From positions 248,001 to 312,000 of the forward strand of contig JAFLBQ010000005.1 of the NCBI GenBank assembly GCA_017303805.1: a stretch of DNA of 64,000 bases. Reading direction: 5' to 3'. Shown in pieces: positions 7,561 through 15,935 of the stretch (position 1 is the stretch's first letter; every line of letters starts with the position of its first letter). The DNA is from Cytophagales bacterium (GTDB taxonomy: Bacteria > Bacteroidota > Bacteroidia > Cytophagales > Cyclobacteriaceae). Both the position numbers and the translations under genes were made by a program. The notes beneath the pieces are model-generated. The model was not told the DNA's origin. It was given only the letters and a program-made list of their open reading frames with translations, and did not search any database.

Positions 7561-7885
7561 GCGTTAATTTTTAAAATTCATCAACTTAATGGCCGCATGA
7601 GATTACAAAGGCGAAGTGGCGATTGCCTGGCCATTCATAAGCTTACGGGCTTTAAATGTCTTGCCAAAAAAGCTTTCGTTTTTTAACAAGGTCGCAAAAA
7701 TAGGGTACGAGGTACCCGTTTTGGAAATTTCTGCTCAAAATTTTAGAAACAATTTGGGTTATCAGGCGTCTAAGCCTTTGTTCTCCGCAGCCAGCAAGTG
7801 CATTTTTATGTGGCCCATTGGCAGGAAATGCATGAAAAAGCCAGTTTATTGCAACCTCAACATAGATTTAACCCGTTAAACCCGC
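7561..7885. other. Noncoding gap between divergent queA and the permease gene
   Basis: These 325 bases hold no convincing gene. The open frame at 7616-7879 has no family-like features and begins with a poor start context. A small perfect hairpin (GGGTAC-GAG-GTACCC, 7703-7717) lies mid-gap. Read on the minus strand it is followed by TATTTTTG, which could be a weak terminator or the -7 element of a queA promoter, but I see no -33 partner at the right spacing. Confidence 0.5.
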
Positions 7886-9148
7886 ATGCTTGTTTTTCGC
7901 TTAATTTTTGAAAGTCTGGGCTTTGCCTGGCGTGCACTCAAATCAAATATCCTGCGTACGGTGCTCTCGTTGTTAGGAGTAACCATTGGTATTTTCTCTA
8001 TTATAGCCGTGCTCACGCTGGTCGATTCTTTAGAGAAAAACATCCGCGACAGCTTTAACTTTTTGGGAAGCGATGTGATTTACGTGGGCAAGTGGCCTTT
8101 TACCGGGGGCAATGGGCGGGATTGGTGGAAAGAATACCTCATGCGCCCCAACGTAAGTTATGCCGAATACAAATTTTTAAAGGCCAATATGAAAACGGCT
8201 CAAACCGTTTCCATTTTTGCCGATGTGGGCGGCATTACGGTAAAAGCCGGCAACAGTGGCTTAAGCCAGATTACTTTAAAAGGGGCCGATCTGGACTTCG
8301 ATAAAATTTTTGAAATCAACATAGAGCAAGGGCGCTACCTGACTAACGATGAAATAGAAGCCGGACGCAATGTTGTTATTATCGGGTACGAGGTAGCCAA
8401 AGCACTTTTTCCTAACCAAGACTCGCCTGTGGGGTTACCGGTAAAAATCAAAAACCTGAAGTTTACCGTGGTAGGCGTAACCAAGCGCGAAGGTGAAAGC
8501 TTTTTGGGAACTCCGAGTAACGACTACAGCGTAATTATTCCATACGATGCCTTTCGCAAACTTTACCAAACCGGCACCGGCCGCTGGAACGAGCTTGGAT
8601 CGGACATTGGCCTGAAGGGTTTTAGTACCGACATTGGGTTGGTAGAAATGGAAAACGATGCGCGTGGGCTGCTGCGGGTAAAGCGCGGACTTAAGCCCGC
8701 ACAGAAAGACAACTTTGCATTAAACCGGCCCGAAGCAGTAGCCAACATGATTAGTGGTGTATTTGATGTGCTTAGCATTGCCGGCTGGGTAATTGGGGGT
8801 TTCTCTATGCTGGTGGGCGGGTTTGGTATTGCCAATATTATGTTTGTGTCAGTAAAAGAACGCACCAGCATTATCGGGCTGCAAAAATCGTTGGGTGCTA
8901 AAAATTATTTCATCCTGTTTCAGTTCCTGTTCGAGTCCATCTTTCTTAGTTTGATTGGTGGGCTAACGGGTCTGTTGCTGGTGTGGCTGCTTACCTTCGC
9001 TCCGTTTGGCAGCTTGCAAGTGGTTTTGTCTATTAAAAATATTGTGCTGGGGTTGGGCGTGTCGTCTATTATCGGGCTTATTGCTGGTATTGTGCCGGCC
9101 GCCATGGCTGCCCGCCTCGATCCAGTAATTGCTATTCGGGCCGCGTAG
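7886..9148 (+). CDS. ABC transporter permease (MacB/FtsX family)
   Basis: This 420-aa inner-membrane protein has the MacB-type layout. One N-terminal helix (about 20-45, LRTVLSLLGVTIGIFSIIAVLT) is followed by a large periplasmic MacB-PCD domain (about 50-280), then three helices in a C-terminal FtsX domain. The signature GFGIANIMFVSVKERTSIIG lies near residue 315, and the protein ends PAAMAARLDPVIAIRAA. Such permeases work with a cytoplasmic ATPase as mechanotransmission exporters of lipoproteins, toxins or drugs. No ATPase or membrane-fusion gene adjoins it here, so its partners must be elsewhere. The substrate cannot be inferred. Confidence 0.88.
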   Translation: MLVFRLIFESLGFAWRALKSNILRTVLSLLGVTIGIFSIIAVLTLVDSLEKNIRDSFNFLGSDVIYVGKWPFTGGNGRDWWKEYLMRPNVSYAEYKFLKANMKTAQTVSIFADVGGITVKAGNSGLSQITLKGADLDFDKIFEINIEQGRYLTNDEIEAGRNVVIIGYEVAKALFPNQDSPVGLPVKIKNLKFTVVGVTKREGESFLGTPSNDYSVIIPYDAFRKLYQTGTGRWNELGSDIGLKGFSTDIGLVEMENDARGLLRVKRGLKPAQKDNFALNRPEAVANMISGVFDVLSIAGWVIGGFSMLVGGFGIANIMFVSVKERTSIIGLQKSLGAKNYFILFQFLFESIFLSLIGGLTGLLLVWLLTFAPFGSLQVVLSIKNIVLGLGVSSIIGLIAGIVPAAMAARLDPVIAIRAA

Positions 9149-9161
9149 ATTTTAGTATTGC

Positions 9162-9201
9162 AGATCAGGCATTCGAACCATACGGAAAGAATGCCTGATC
9201 T
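9162..9201. terminator. Long perfect inverted repeat between convergent genes
   Basis: AGATCAGGCATTC (9162-9174) is an exact inverted copy of GAATGCCTGATCT (9189-9201), giving a 13-bp stem with a 14-base loop. It lies between the ends of the permease and recA genes and may stop both transcripts. There is no T-tract on either strand, so intrinsic termination is uncertain and an RNA-stabilising hairpin is an alternative. Confidence 0.5.
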
Positions 9202-9217
9202 ATCAACACGCAATAAG

Positions 9218-10252
9218 TTATTCCACTTCTTCTTTTACCTCTGCTCCGCTGGAAATTTTCTCTTTGATTTTCTTTTCCAACTCTTCGCTTAACTCAGGGT
9301 TGTCTTCAATCAATTGCTTTACCGCATCGCGCCCCTGGCCCAATTTGTTGCCATTGTACGAAAACCACGAGCCCGATTTTTGAATCACATTCAACTCCAC
9401 ACCCAAATCCACAATCTCGCCCGATTTGGAAATCCCCCGGCCATACATAATATCAAACTCAACTACCTTAAAAGGTGGGGCTACTTTGTTCTTAACCACT
9501 TTCACTTTTACCCGGTTACCCGTAATGTCATCGGCCGACTCTTTTATCTGGCCAATTCTGCGAATGTCTAACCGCACCGAAGCATAAAACTTCAAGGCAT
9601 TTCCTCCCGTGGTAGTTTCAGGGTTGCCAAACATTACACCAATCTTTTCGCGCAACTGGTTAATAAAAATACAGGCACAACCTGTTTTACTTATGGTACC
9701 GGTAAGCTTGCGCAAGGCTTGCGACATTAACCGGGCTTGTAACCCCATTTTGCTTTCCCCCATTTCGCCCTCCAGTTCGCCCTTTGGCACAAGCGCAGCC
9801 ACCGAGTCAATTACAATTATATCAATAGCGCCCGATCGGATCAGGTGCTCGGCAATTTCAAGGGCTTGCTCGCCATTGTCGGGTTGCGAAATCAATAAGT
9901 TCTCGGTATCAATACCCAGCTTTTCTGCATAGCTTTTATCGAAAGCGTGTTCGGCATCGATAAAGGCCGCTAACCCACCTTTCTTTTGTGCCTCTGCAAT
10001 GGCATGCATGGTTAGTGTTGTTTTACCGGAAGATTCCGGGCCGTAAATCTCCGTAACCCGACCACGCGGAATGCCGCCAATACCTAAGGCAATGTCCAAT
10101 CCCAACGAACCAGTTGAAATGGCTGCCACATCCATTACTTTGGTATCATTTAGTTTCATTACCGTGCCCTTACCGTAGGTTTTCTCCAGCTTATCGATGG
10201 TTAGCTGTAGTGCCTTTAGTTTTTCTTTTGCATCACTCTTTATTTCGCTCAT
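9218..10252 (-). CDS. recA: Recombinase RecA
   Basis: RecA is the ATP-dependent strand-exchange protein of homologous recombination and the SOS co-protease. The 344-aa protein has Walker [11 protein letters not shown] (about residue 70), the N-terminal oligomerisation helix, Walker [14 protein letters not shown], the L1 region [50 protein letters not shown], and an acidic C-terminal tail ([10 protein letters not shown]...EVKEEVE). It has normal length and no intein. A 14-bp palindrome lies 47 bases upstream (10299-10312). It converges on the permease gene across a strong hairpin. Confidence 0.98.
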   Translation of the reverse strand: MSEIKSDAKEKLKALQLTIDKLEKTYGKGTVMKLNDTKVMDVAAISTGSLGLDIALGIGGIPRGRVTEIYGPESSGKTTLTMHAIAEAQKKGGLAAFIDAEHAFDKSYAEKLGIDTENLLISQPDNGEQALEIAEHLIRSGAIDIIVIDSVAALVPKGELEGEMGESKMGLQARLMSQALRKLTGTISKTGCACIFINQLREKIGVMFGNPETTTGGNALKFYASVRLDIRRIGQIKESADDITGNRVKVKVVKNKVAPPFKVVEFDIMYGRGISKSGEIVDLGVELNVIQKSGSWFSYNGNKLGQGRDAVKQLIEDNPELSEELEKKIKEKISSGAEVKEEVE

Positions 10253-10298
10253 ATTTTTTAGATTTTATTTACAATTTTCGATTCTGAGGCCAAATTAC

Positions 10299-10312
10299 TA
10301 CTAAAAATAGTA
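10299..10312. promoter_or_regulatory. Palindrome upstream of recA
   Basis: TACTA (10299-10303) and TAGTA (10308-10312) form an inverted repeat around AAAA, in the AT-rich leader about 47-60 bases upstream of the recA start. The size and placement suit a small repressor operator. It does not match the E. coli or B. subtilis LexA box, and binding is only conjecture. Confidence 0.35.
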
Positions 10313-10422
10313 CCAATACAAGCGTTTAGCTAATATTTTTAGTATAACGCGAATCTTTCTATTTAGAAATAAAGTAAAGGTTTTACGGTGGCTTAGCCGT
10401 TAAATTGCGGGCTCAAAATTTT

Positions 10423-11439
10423 ATGGTTAAGAAGTTTTTTTTGGGGCTGCTTATTGTGCTGTTGGTTTTGGTGGTGGCAAACTGGCAACTGGTGGTGTAC
10501 GGGGTGCGGCAGGGCTATGGTCAGTTGCATATCGTTTGGAATGCCCGCCCCATTGAAGAGTTTTTGACCAATGCCAGCTTTCCGGATTCATTAAAGGAAA
10601 AGCTGCTGCTGATTCAGGAAATCCGAAGGTATGCTATTGACTCGCTGGGTTTGAAAGACACTGAAAACTACAAAACCCTTTACGACCAGCGCGGGGAAGA
10701 GCTAATGTGGGTAGTACAAGCCTGTGAACCTTTTAAGTTGCAGGCTAAAACCTGGCATTTTCCCGTGGTGGGCACCGTACCTTACAAAGGCTTTTTCAAT
10801 AAAGATAAAGCGTTTGCCGAACGGGCCCGGTTAGAAGCCGAAGGGTATGACGTAAGCATACGCAACCCGGGCGGGTGGTCCACCCTGGGTTGGTTTACCG
10901 ATCCGATTCTTAGCGGCATGTTAAAGCGCAACGAAGGCGACCTGGCCAGCCTAATCATTCATGAAATGGTGCACGCCACCGTCTTTATCAAAGACAATGT
11001 AGCGTTTAATGAAAACCTCGCTTCATTTGTGGGCGATACGGCCGCCTACTATTTTCTGGCCGCCAAATACGGGCGCCCATCAACCGAGTACAACCAATAC
11101 TGGCACGAAGACCAGGACTATCGCAAATACAGCCAGCATATTTTAAGGGGCACGCGCATGCTCGATAGCCTCTACAACAACTTTAACGATACCGCTTCGG
11201 TAGCAACAAAAAGGCGCGCCAAGGAAAACCTCATTCGGCAAATCATGTCTTCGGTTGATACGTTGCAGTTATTTACCCCGCGTAAACCTTCTGCGCGCCT
11301 GCCCAACAACACTTATTTTATGTCCTATCATCTTTACCAGGCAAAACAAGATACGTTCAATATAGAATTGGATTCGCGCTTTCGCGGAGATCTGAAAGCG
11401 TACCTGGCTTACCTCGCGCAGAAGCATCCCTTCTTGTAA
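10423..11439 (+). CDS. Putative zinc aminopeptidase (Pfam Aminopep family)
   Basis: This 338-aa protein has one N-terminal membrane anchor (KKFFLGLLIVLLVLVVANW) and a large domain facing the periplasm. The zinc-binding motif HEMVHATVF lies at His180-Glu181-His184, with a downstream FNENLASFVGDTAA supplying the likely third ligand. The pattern, including GGWSTLGWFTDPIL ahead of the motif, matches the 'putative aminopeptidase' family PF10023. The substrate is unknown. I chose the ATG at 10423; a TTG at 10405 would add six residues without a better ribosome site. It stands alone, divergent from recA. Confidence 0.82.
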   Translation: MVKKFFLGLLIVLLVLVVANWQLVVYGVRQGYGQLHIVWNARPIEEFLTNASFPDSLKEKLLLIQEIRRYAIDSLGLKDTENYKTLYDQRGEELMWVVQACEPFKLQAKTWHFPVVGTVPYKGFFNKDKAFAERARLEAEGYDVSIRNPGGWSTLGWFTDPILSGMLKRNEGDLASLIIHEMVHATVFIKDNVAFNENLASFVGDTAAYYFLAAKYGRPSTEYNQYWHEDQDYRKYSQHILRGTRMLDSLYNNFNDTASVATKRRAKENLIRQIMSSVDTLQLFTPRKPSARLPNNTYFMSYHLYQAKQDTFNIELDSRFRGDLKAYLAYLAQKHPFL

Positions 11440-11544
11440 TATAACCCCAATCTAAATCAGCCATTAAGGAATTGTTAAGTGCTTCATACTGGTTTTTAAT
11501 TGGCTTAATTTGTATCTACTTTTAGCGCGAAATAAGTAGCAACT

Positions 11545-12234
11545 ATGGGTAACAAATCAACGCAAAAAGTGCTGGTAGTAGATGATGAAGAACCCATTCT
11601 GGAGTTGCTCAAATACAATCTCGAAAAGCAAGGGTACGATGTGCGCACCGCGGCCGATGGCCAGCAAGCCGTAGAGCAGGCAAAAAAATTTCATCCCGAT
11701 CTGGTTCTGCTCGACATTATGATGCCCAAAATGGATGGGGTGGAAGCTTGTCGCCAAATCCGAGCCATTCCTGAGCTAATCAATACCTACATTGTGTTTC
11801 TTACTGCCAGAGCCGAAGAGTATTCGGAAGTGGCTGCTTTTGATGTGGGGGCCGATGATTATATTCTGAAGCCTATTAAGCCCCGGGCGTTGATGAGTCG
11901 CATCAGTGCCCTCTTTCGCAGAGATTCCAAAAAGAAAAATACCTCCAGCCAGATAAAAATAGGAGAACTGATTATTGATCGCACCAGCTATACGGTGCAG
12001 GTAAAGGGCCGCGAAATATCGTTGCCAAAAAAAGAATTTGAATTGTTGTTCTTTCTGGCGCAAAATCCCAATAAAGTGTTTAGCCGCGATGACTTATTGC
12101 AAAACATTTGGGGTTCGGATGTATATGTGTTGGCCCGCACGGTTGATGTTCACATCCGTAAAGTGCGCGAAAAGATCGGAGATGACTATATTACTACCGT
12201 GAAAGGTGTTGGATATAAGTTCAATCTGGGGTAG
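11545..12234 (+). CDS. PhoB/OmpR-family response regulator
   Basis: This 229-aa two-domain regulator has a receiver domain (about 8-125) with the acidic pair in VVDDEEP, the phospho-acceptor aspartate in LVLLDIMMPKMDG (about Asp57), threonine in FLTAR and lysine in ILKPI. A winged-helix DNA-binding domain occupies about 140-228 (GRNEISLPKKEFELLFFLA-like start, ending TVKGVGYKF). It lies 3 bases ahead of a histidine kinase gene, so the two form an operon and a cognate pair. The layout resembles the PhoB-PhoR phosphate pair, but the signal is not proven from sequence. Confidence 0.93.
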   Translation: MGNKSTQKVLVVDDEEPILELLKYNLEKQGYDVRTAADGQQAVEQAKKFHPDLVLLDIMMPKMDGVEACRQIRAIPELINTYIVFLTARAEEYSEVAAFDVGADDYILKPIKPRALMSRISALFRRDSKKKNTSSQIKIGELIIDRTSYTVQVKGREISLPKKEFELLFFLAQNPNKVFSRDDLLQNIWGSDVYVLARTVDVHIRKVREKIGDDYITTVKGVGYKFNLG

Positions 12235-12237
12235 TAC

Positions 12238-13296
12238 ATGGTTTACAGTGCCCGCGCGTTAGCCCTCCTGCTGGCTTCTTCGGTAGCTGTTGTTACATCA
12301 TTATTTCTCTCGCTGGTAGAAAGTGTTAACCGCGATGCCTTGTTGGTGGCAGCCGCCATTAGTTTTTCGGCATCGTACCTGCTCATTTTTGTGGTGCTTG
12401 AGTTTCTGGTGTTTCGCGAGGTAAACAAGATTCATAAAATCATGGAGAAACTTCGTAAGAAAGAATTATCCAATATTGCCAAGCAGAAATCGGGGGCGCT
12501 CAATCCGTTTCAAAAGATCAACGAAGAGATTCACAACTTTGCCACCCTCAAGCAAAAAGAGATTGACGAATTGAAAAAACTGGAGGCCTTTCGCAAAGAG
12601 TTTATTGCAGATGTTTCGCACGAGTTGAAAACGCCCATTTTTGCCGCTCAGGGTTTTGTACATACGTTGTTGGACGGGGCTGTTAACGACAAGAACGTGC
12701 GCACCAAGTTTTTAAAAAAGGCCGCCAAAAGTTTAGATGGCCTCGACATTCTGGTGCAAGACCTACTTACCCTTTCGCAGATAGAAACCGGTGACATAAA
12801 GATGAAGTTTGAACATATCGATTTGTTTAAACTCTGTGCCGAAGTAGTGGAGCAACTGGAAGAGAAAGCCGAAAAGAAAGACATCAAGCTGCACCTGCTG
12901 GCCGATCGCAACAAGGTGCATGTGTTTGCCGACTGGCAGCGCATATCGCAGGTTGTAACCAATCTGGTTTCCAATGCCATCAACTACACTCCCGATGGGG
13001 GCGAAGTAACCATCACCTTCGAGGTAAGCAAAAAACATGTAACCACTTTTGTTTCCGATACGGGCGAGGGCATTCCTTCGCAACACCTTACCCGCATTTT
13101 TGAACGTTTTTACCGCGTTGATAAAAGCCGCAGCCGCGAAAAAGGAGGCACCGGACTGGGGTTGGCTATCGTAAAGCATATTTTGGAAGGCCACAACAGC
13201 AAGGCCGAAGTACAAAGCGAAGTGGCAAAAGGTTCAGTGTTCAGCTTCAAACTTCCCCGATCGCGCAACGATGCAGCAGATTCGGATGAGGCATAG
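12238..13296 (+). CDS. PhoR-like membrane sensor histidine kinase
   Basis: This 352-aa kinase has two membrane helices (about 3-24 and 35-58), almost no periplasmic loop and no PAS domain. The membrane or a partner protein, not an external ligand pocket, is therefore the likely input. The phospho-accepting histidine is in FIADVSHELKTP (about 130). The N box is NLVSNAINYTPDGG, G1 DTGEGIP and G2 GGTGLGLAIVKH. It pairs with the response regulator 3 bases upstream. Phosphate sensing is a reasonable guess by analogy with PhoR, but no phosphate-transport genes are nearby. Confidence 0.92.
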   Translation: MVYSARALALLLASSVAVVTSLFLSLVESVNRDALLVAAAISFSASYLLIFVVLEFLVFREVNKIHKIMEKLRKKELSNIAKQKSGALNPFQKINEEIHNFATLKQKEIDELKKLEAFRKEFIADVSHELKTPIFAAQGFVHTLLDGAVNDKNVRTKFLKKAAKSLDGLDILVQDLLTLSQIETGDIKMKFEHIDLFKLCAEVVEQLEEKAEKKDIKLHLLADRNKVHVFADWQRISQVVTNLVSNAINYTPDGGEVTITFEVSKKHVTTFVSDTGEGIPSQHLTRIFERFYRVDKSRSREKGGTGLGLAIVKHILEGHNSKAEVQSEVAKGSVFSFKLPRSRNDAADSDEA

Positions 13297-13307
13297 TAAC
13301 TTGCCGC

Positions 13308-14027
13308 GTGAAATTTTTGAAATTCAGGTTTTCGGAAGCCATTCTTTACGAGGATGCCGACTTCATACTTATCAACAAACCCCCCTTTATCGCTACGCTG
13401 GAAGACCGGCAAGACCCTACCAATATTCTTGCACTGGCCCGCCAGTACGAACCCCAGGCACAGGTTTGCCATCGGTTAGATAAAGATACATCGGGGGTGT
13501 TAGCCATTGCCCGCAACCCCGAAGCCTACAGGCACCTGAGCATGCAGTTTGAAAACAGGCAGGTGGTAAAAATTTATCATGCGGTGGTAGATGGTGTGCA
13601 TAATTTTTCGGAACAGGAAGTGGATGCGCCCATACTGAAACAAAATGATGGAACCGTAAAAATTGCCCGCTTCGGAAAAGAAGCGCAGACAATTTTTACC
13701 ACCCTGCAGGTATTCAAAGCGCATACCTTGGTGGAGTGCCGCCCAATAACCGGTAGAATGCACCAGATTCGCATTCACCTGGCCCGGTTAGGAGCACCCA
13801 TTACCGGAGACATGCTTTATGGAGGCAAACCTTTTTTCGTTTCTTCGGTAAAACGCGGGTTTAACCTCAAAAAATTAACCGAAGAAGAGCCCTTGGTAAA
13901 ACGCATGGCGTTACATGCCTTTTCGTTAAAATTTGCCTTAATGGACGGGGCTATTCATACCGTACAGGCACCTTACCCCAAAGATTTTCAGGCCCTTACC
14001 AGTCAATTGGGTGGCCATTTGCGATAA
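13308..14027 (+). CDS. RluA-family RNA pseudouridine synthase
   Basis: This 239-aa enzyme of the RluA/RluC/RluD family isomerises specific uridines in rRNA or tRNA. The catalytic block is CHRLDKDTSGVLAIAR, with the nucleophilic aspartate in the RLDKDTSG motif. INKPPF and the C-terminal GRMHQIRIHLARLGAPITGDMLYG are the other family signatures. No N-terminal S4 domain is visible, so it resembles short members such as RluA/TruC. It starts with GTG at 13308, 11 bases after the kinase stop, and may be read with that operon. The target base cannot be told from sequence. Confidence 0.9.
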   Translation: MKFLKFRFSEAILYEDADFILINKPPFIATLEDRQDPTNILALARQYEPQAQVCHRLDKDTSGVLAIARNPEAYRHLSMQFENRQVVKIYHAVVDGVHNFSEQEVDAPILKQNDGTVKIARFGKEAQTIFTTLQVFKAHTLVECRPITGRMHQIRIHLARLGAPITGDMLYGGKPFFVSSVKRGFNLKKLTEEEPLVKRMALHAFSLKFALMDGAIHTVQAPYPKDFQALTSQLGGHLR

Positions 14028-14078
14028 AATGAGGGTTTTTATTGCCGGCAAGTATCTCCGCTAAATCTTTGGCCTTGC

Positions 14079-14109
14079 TTGCATATTCAGTTTCTTGAAT
14101 CTACTTTTG
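14079..14109 (+). promoter_or_regulatory. Promoter of the rplM-rpsI-rpsB unit
   Basis: TTG (14079-14081), a 20-base spacer and TACTTTTG (14102-14109) match the Bacteroidetes -33/-7 consensus. Transcription should start near 14116, giving a leader of about 45 bases. The leader contains a small CCCTTTTTGAAGGGG hairpin (about 14113-14127), a possible site of ribosomal-protein feedback. Confidence 0.7.
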
Positions 14110-14161
14110 TGTCCCTTTTTGAAGGGGTAATGTCATTTCGTGAGATTTTAAAGTAAAAAAA

Positions 14162-14608
14162 GTGGATCATAACAGCTATAAAACGGCCAACCCTACTACC
14201 AAGACCATTGAAAAAGGTTGGGTATTGGTTGATGCAAAAGACCAGGTTTTGGGCCGTGTTGCCAGCCGGGTAGCACACGTACTTCGCGGCAAACACAAAC
14301 CAAGCTATACCCCCAACCTGGATACAGGTGACCATGTGGTGGTTATTAATGCCGATAAAATCCGTATGACCGGTAAAAAGTGGACCGACCGGGTTTACTT
14401 CAGTTATTCAGGGTACCCAGGTGGCCAACGGGTTTTAACGCCTAAAATGATTGGTAATAGCAAACACCCTGAGCGTTTGGTGGAGCACTCTGTAAGAGGC
14501 ATGCTTCCTAAAAACAGCTTAGGCCGCGAGTTATTCCGCAGTTTACATGTGTATGCCGGTGCCGAGCATCCGCATGCCGCACAACAACCAAAAGAAATAA
14601 AGTTCTGA
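14162..14608 (+). CDS. rplM: 50S ribosomal protein L13
   Basis: L13 is an early-assembling protein of the large subunit. The 148-aa product has the family motifs WVLVDAKDQVLGRVASRVAHVLRGKHK near the start, NADKIRMTGKKW in the middle and RGMLPKNSLGRELFRSLHVYAG towards the end. It starts with GTG at 14162. The reading frame upstream is closed, and this GTG places the conserved start correctly. It is followed 2 bases later by rpsI, the normal L13-S9 pairing. Confidence 0.97.
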   Translation: MDHNSYKTANPTTKTIEKGWVLVDAKDQVLGRVASRVAHVLRGKHKPSYTPNLDTGDHVVVINADKIRMTGKKWTDRVYFSYSGYPGGQRVLTPKMIGNSKHPERLVEHSVRGMLPKNSLGRELFRSLHVYAGAEHPHAAQQPKEIKF

Positions 14609-14610
14609 TA

Positions 14611-14997
14611 ATGGAGATTATTAACACCATCGGTAGAAGAAAGACCTCGATTGCCCGGGTTTATGTAAAACCAGGCAAAGGTGAAATTACAGTAAACGAC
14701 CGCAGCCTCAACGATTATTTTAAGTCAGAGATTCTCCAAACTACAGTGAAGCAAGCCATTGCGTTGGTGAAAGCCGATGGTCAATACGATGTTACTGTAA
14801 ATGTAGAAGGTGGCGGCTCCAAAGGTCAGGCAGAAGCAATTCGCCTTGGCATTGCGCGTGCCCTGGTAAATATCAATACCGAAAACCGGCCTCCATTAAA
14901 AAAGGAAGGTTTGTTAACCCGCGACTCGCGCATGGTAGAAAGAAAGAAGCCGGGCCGCAGAAAGGCAAGAAGAAGATTCCAGTTCAGCAAGCGTTAA
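14611..14997 (+). CDS. rpsI: 30S ribosomal protein S9
   Basis: S9 is a small-subunit head protein whose C-terminal tail reaches the P-site tRNA. The 128-aa protein begins MEIINTIGRRKTSIARVYVKPG. It contains the GGGSKGQAEAIRLGIARALV block and ends in the basic tail KKPGRRKARRRFQFSKR, all standard. It lies between rplM (2 bases upstream) and rpsB (13 bases downstream) in one operon. Confidence 0.98.
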   Translation: MEIINTIGRRKTSIARVYVKPGKGEITVNDRSLNDYFKSEILQTTVKQAIALVKADGQYDVTVNVEGGGSKGQAEAIRLGIARALVNINTENRPPLKKEGLLTRDSRMVERKKPGRRKARRRFQFSKR

Positions 14998-15010
14998 TAG
15001 AGATAACAGC

Positions 15011-15778
15011 ATGGCAGAGAAATTAACAACCGAAGTATTAATGGATGCAGGTGTTCACTTTGGGCACCTTACCCGCAAGTGGAACCCCCGGATGGCTGAG
15101 TACATCTTTATGGAGAACAACGGGATCCATATTATAGATTTGAACAAAACACTGAAGTGCCTCGATGAGGCCACCTATGCGCTGAAGAACATCGTACGCT
15201 CAGGTAGAAAAATCATGTTTGTTGCTACTAAAAAGCAGGCAAAAGACATTATTACTACAGAAGCTACCCGGCTTAATATGCCTTATGTTACAGAGCGTTG
15301 GCTTGGTGGAATGCTCACTAACTTCGCTACCATTCGCAAGTCGCTTAAAAAGCTTGCGCAGATAGAGAAGTTGATGAAAGACGAGTCCTTCAACAACCTG
15401 GCTAAACGCGAGCGGTTAATGATTACCCGCGAAAAGGCCAAGTTAGAGAAGTTGTTAGGTGGTATTACCGATCTTAACCGCTTGCCGGCAGCACTTTTTG
15501 TAATTGATGTAAAACGCGAGCACATTGCCGTTGCCGAAGCGCAGAAACTGAACATCCCGGTGTTTGCCATGGTAGATACCAATTCCGATCCTTCGGATAT
15601 TGATTTCCCTATTCCGGCCAACGATGATGCGTTTAAATCAATCTCTTTAATTACAGGCCATGTAGCCAAAGCAATTGAAGAAGCTTTAATGGAACGGAAA
15701 AAAGATAAAGAGGAAGCCGGCCATAAGAAAGACGAAGAGGAGAAGCGCAAAGTTGACGAAGCGGTAGAACAGGAATAA
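15011..15778 (+). CDS. rpsB: 30S ribosomal protein S2
   Basis: S2 binds the small-subunit platform with S1. The 255-aa protein has the signatures LMDAGVHFGHLTRKWNPRMAEYIF, TNFATIRKSLKKL and the late VDTNSDPSDIDFPIPANDDAFKSI. The C-terminal 25 residues form a Lys/Glu-rich extension (ERKKDKEEAGHKKDEEEKRK), typical of Bacteroidetes S2 and probably disordered. tsf normally follows directly. Here a 157-base gap with repeats and a terminator intervenes, so S2 and EF-Ts may be partly uncoupled. Confidence 0.97.
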   Translation: MAEKLTTEVLMDAGVHFGHLTRKWNPRMAEYIFMENNGIHIIDLNKTLKCLDEATYALKNIVRSGRKIMFVATKKQAKDIITTEATRLNMPYVTERWLGGMLTNFATIRKSLKKLAQIEKLMKDESFNNLAKRERLMITREKAKLEKLLGGITDLNRLPAALFVIDVKREHIAVAEAQKLNIPVFAMVDTNSDPSDIDFPIPANDDAFKSISLITGHVAKAIEEALMERKKDKEEAGHKKDEEEKRKVDEAVEQE

Positions 15779-15780
15779 GT

Positions 15781-15845
15781 CAATTGACAAGCCCGATGCT
15801 TTCGGGACAATTGACAATACCTTGTCAACTGCTCATTGTCAATTG
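15781..15845. repeat. Nested CAATTGACAA repeats around a CCCGA hairpin
   Basis: Three CAATTGACAA-like words occur: 15781-15790, GACAATTGACAAT at 15806-15818, and an inverted ATTGTCAATTG at 15835-15845. A hairpin CCCGA-TGCTT-TCGGG (about 15792-15806) sits inside. Together they can fold into one larger stem. This is noncoding sequence of the same wordy type as at 2796 and 18419, inserted between rpsB and tsf. Confidence 0.55.
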
Positions 15846-15864
15846 CCGATTCAATAAATCATAA

Positions 15865-15899
15865 AAAACATCGGCCCAAAAACCGATGTTTTGTTTTTT
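15865..15899 (+). terminator. Rho-independent terminator after rpsB
   Basis: AAAACATCGG (15865-15874) pairs with CCGATGTTTT (15883-15892) around CCCAAAAA, followed by GTTTTTTA. It is a canonical terminator separating the L13-S9-S2 unit from tsf. Confidence 0.88.
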
Positions 15900-15935
15900 A
15901 TACTCACACATTGAAATTTTAAACTTTAAGGAGAT

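Noticed and set aside
7616-7879. 87-aa plus-strand frame upstream of the ABC permease
   Set aside because: No domain, poor start context and no helix or signal pattern. Treated as noncoding leader.
9165-9200. Possible tRNA T-arm (GGTTCGAATGCC on the minus strand)
   Set aside because: The T-loop-like motif is there by chance inside a long hairpin; no acceptor, D or anticodon arm can be drawn around it.
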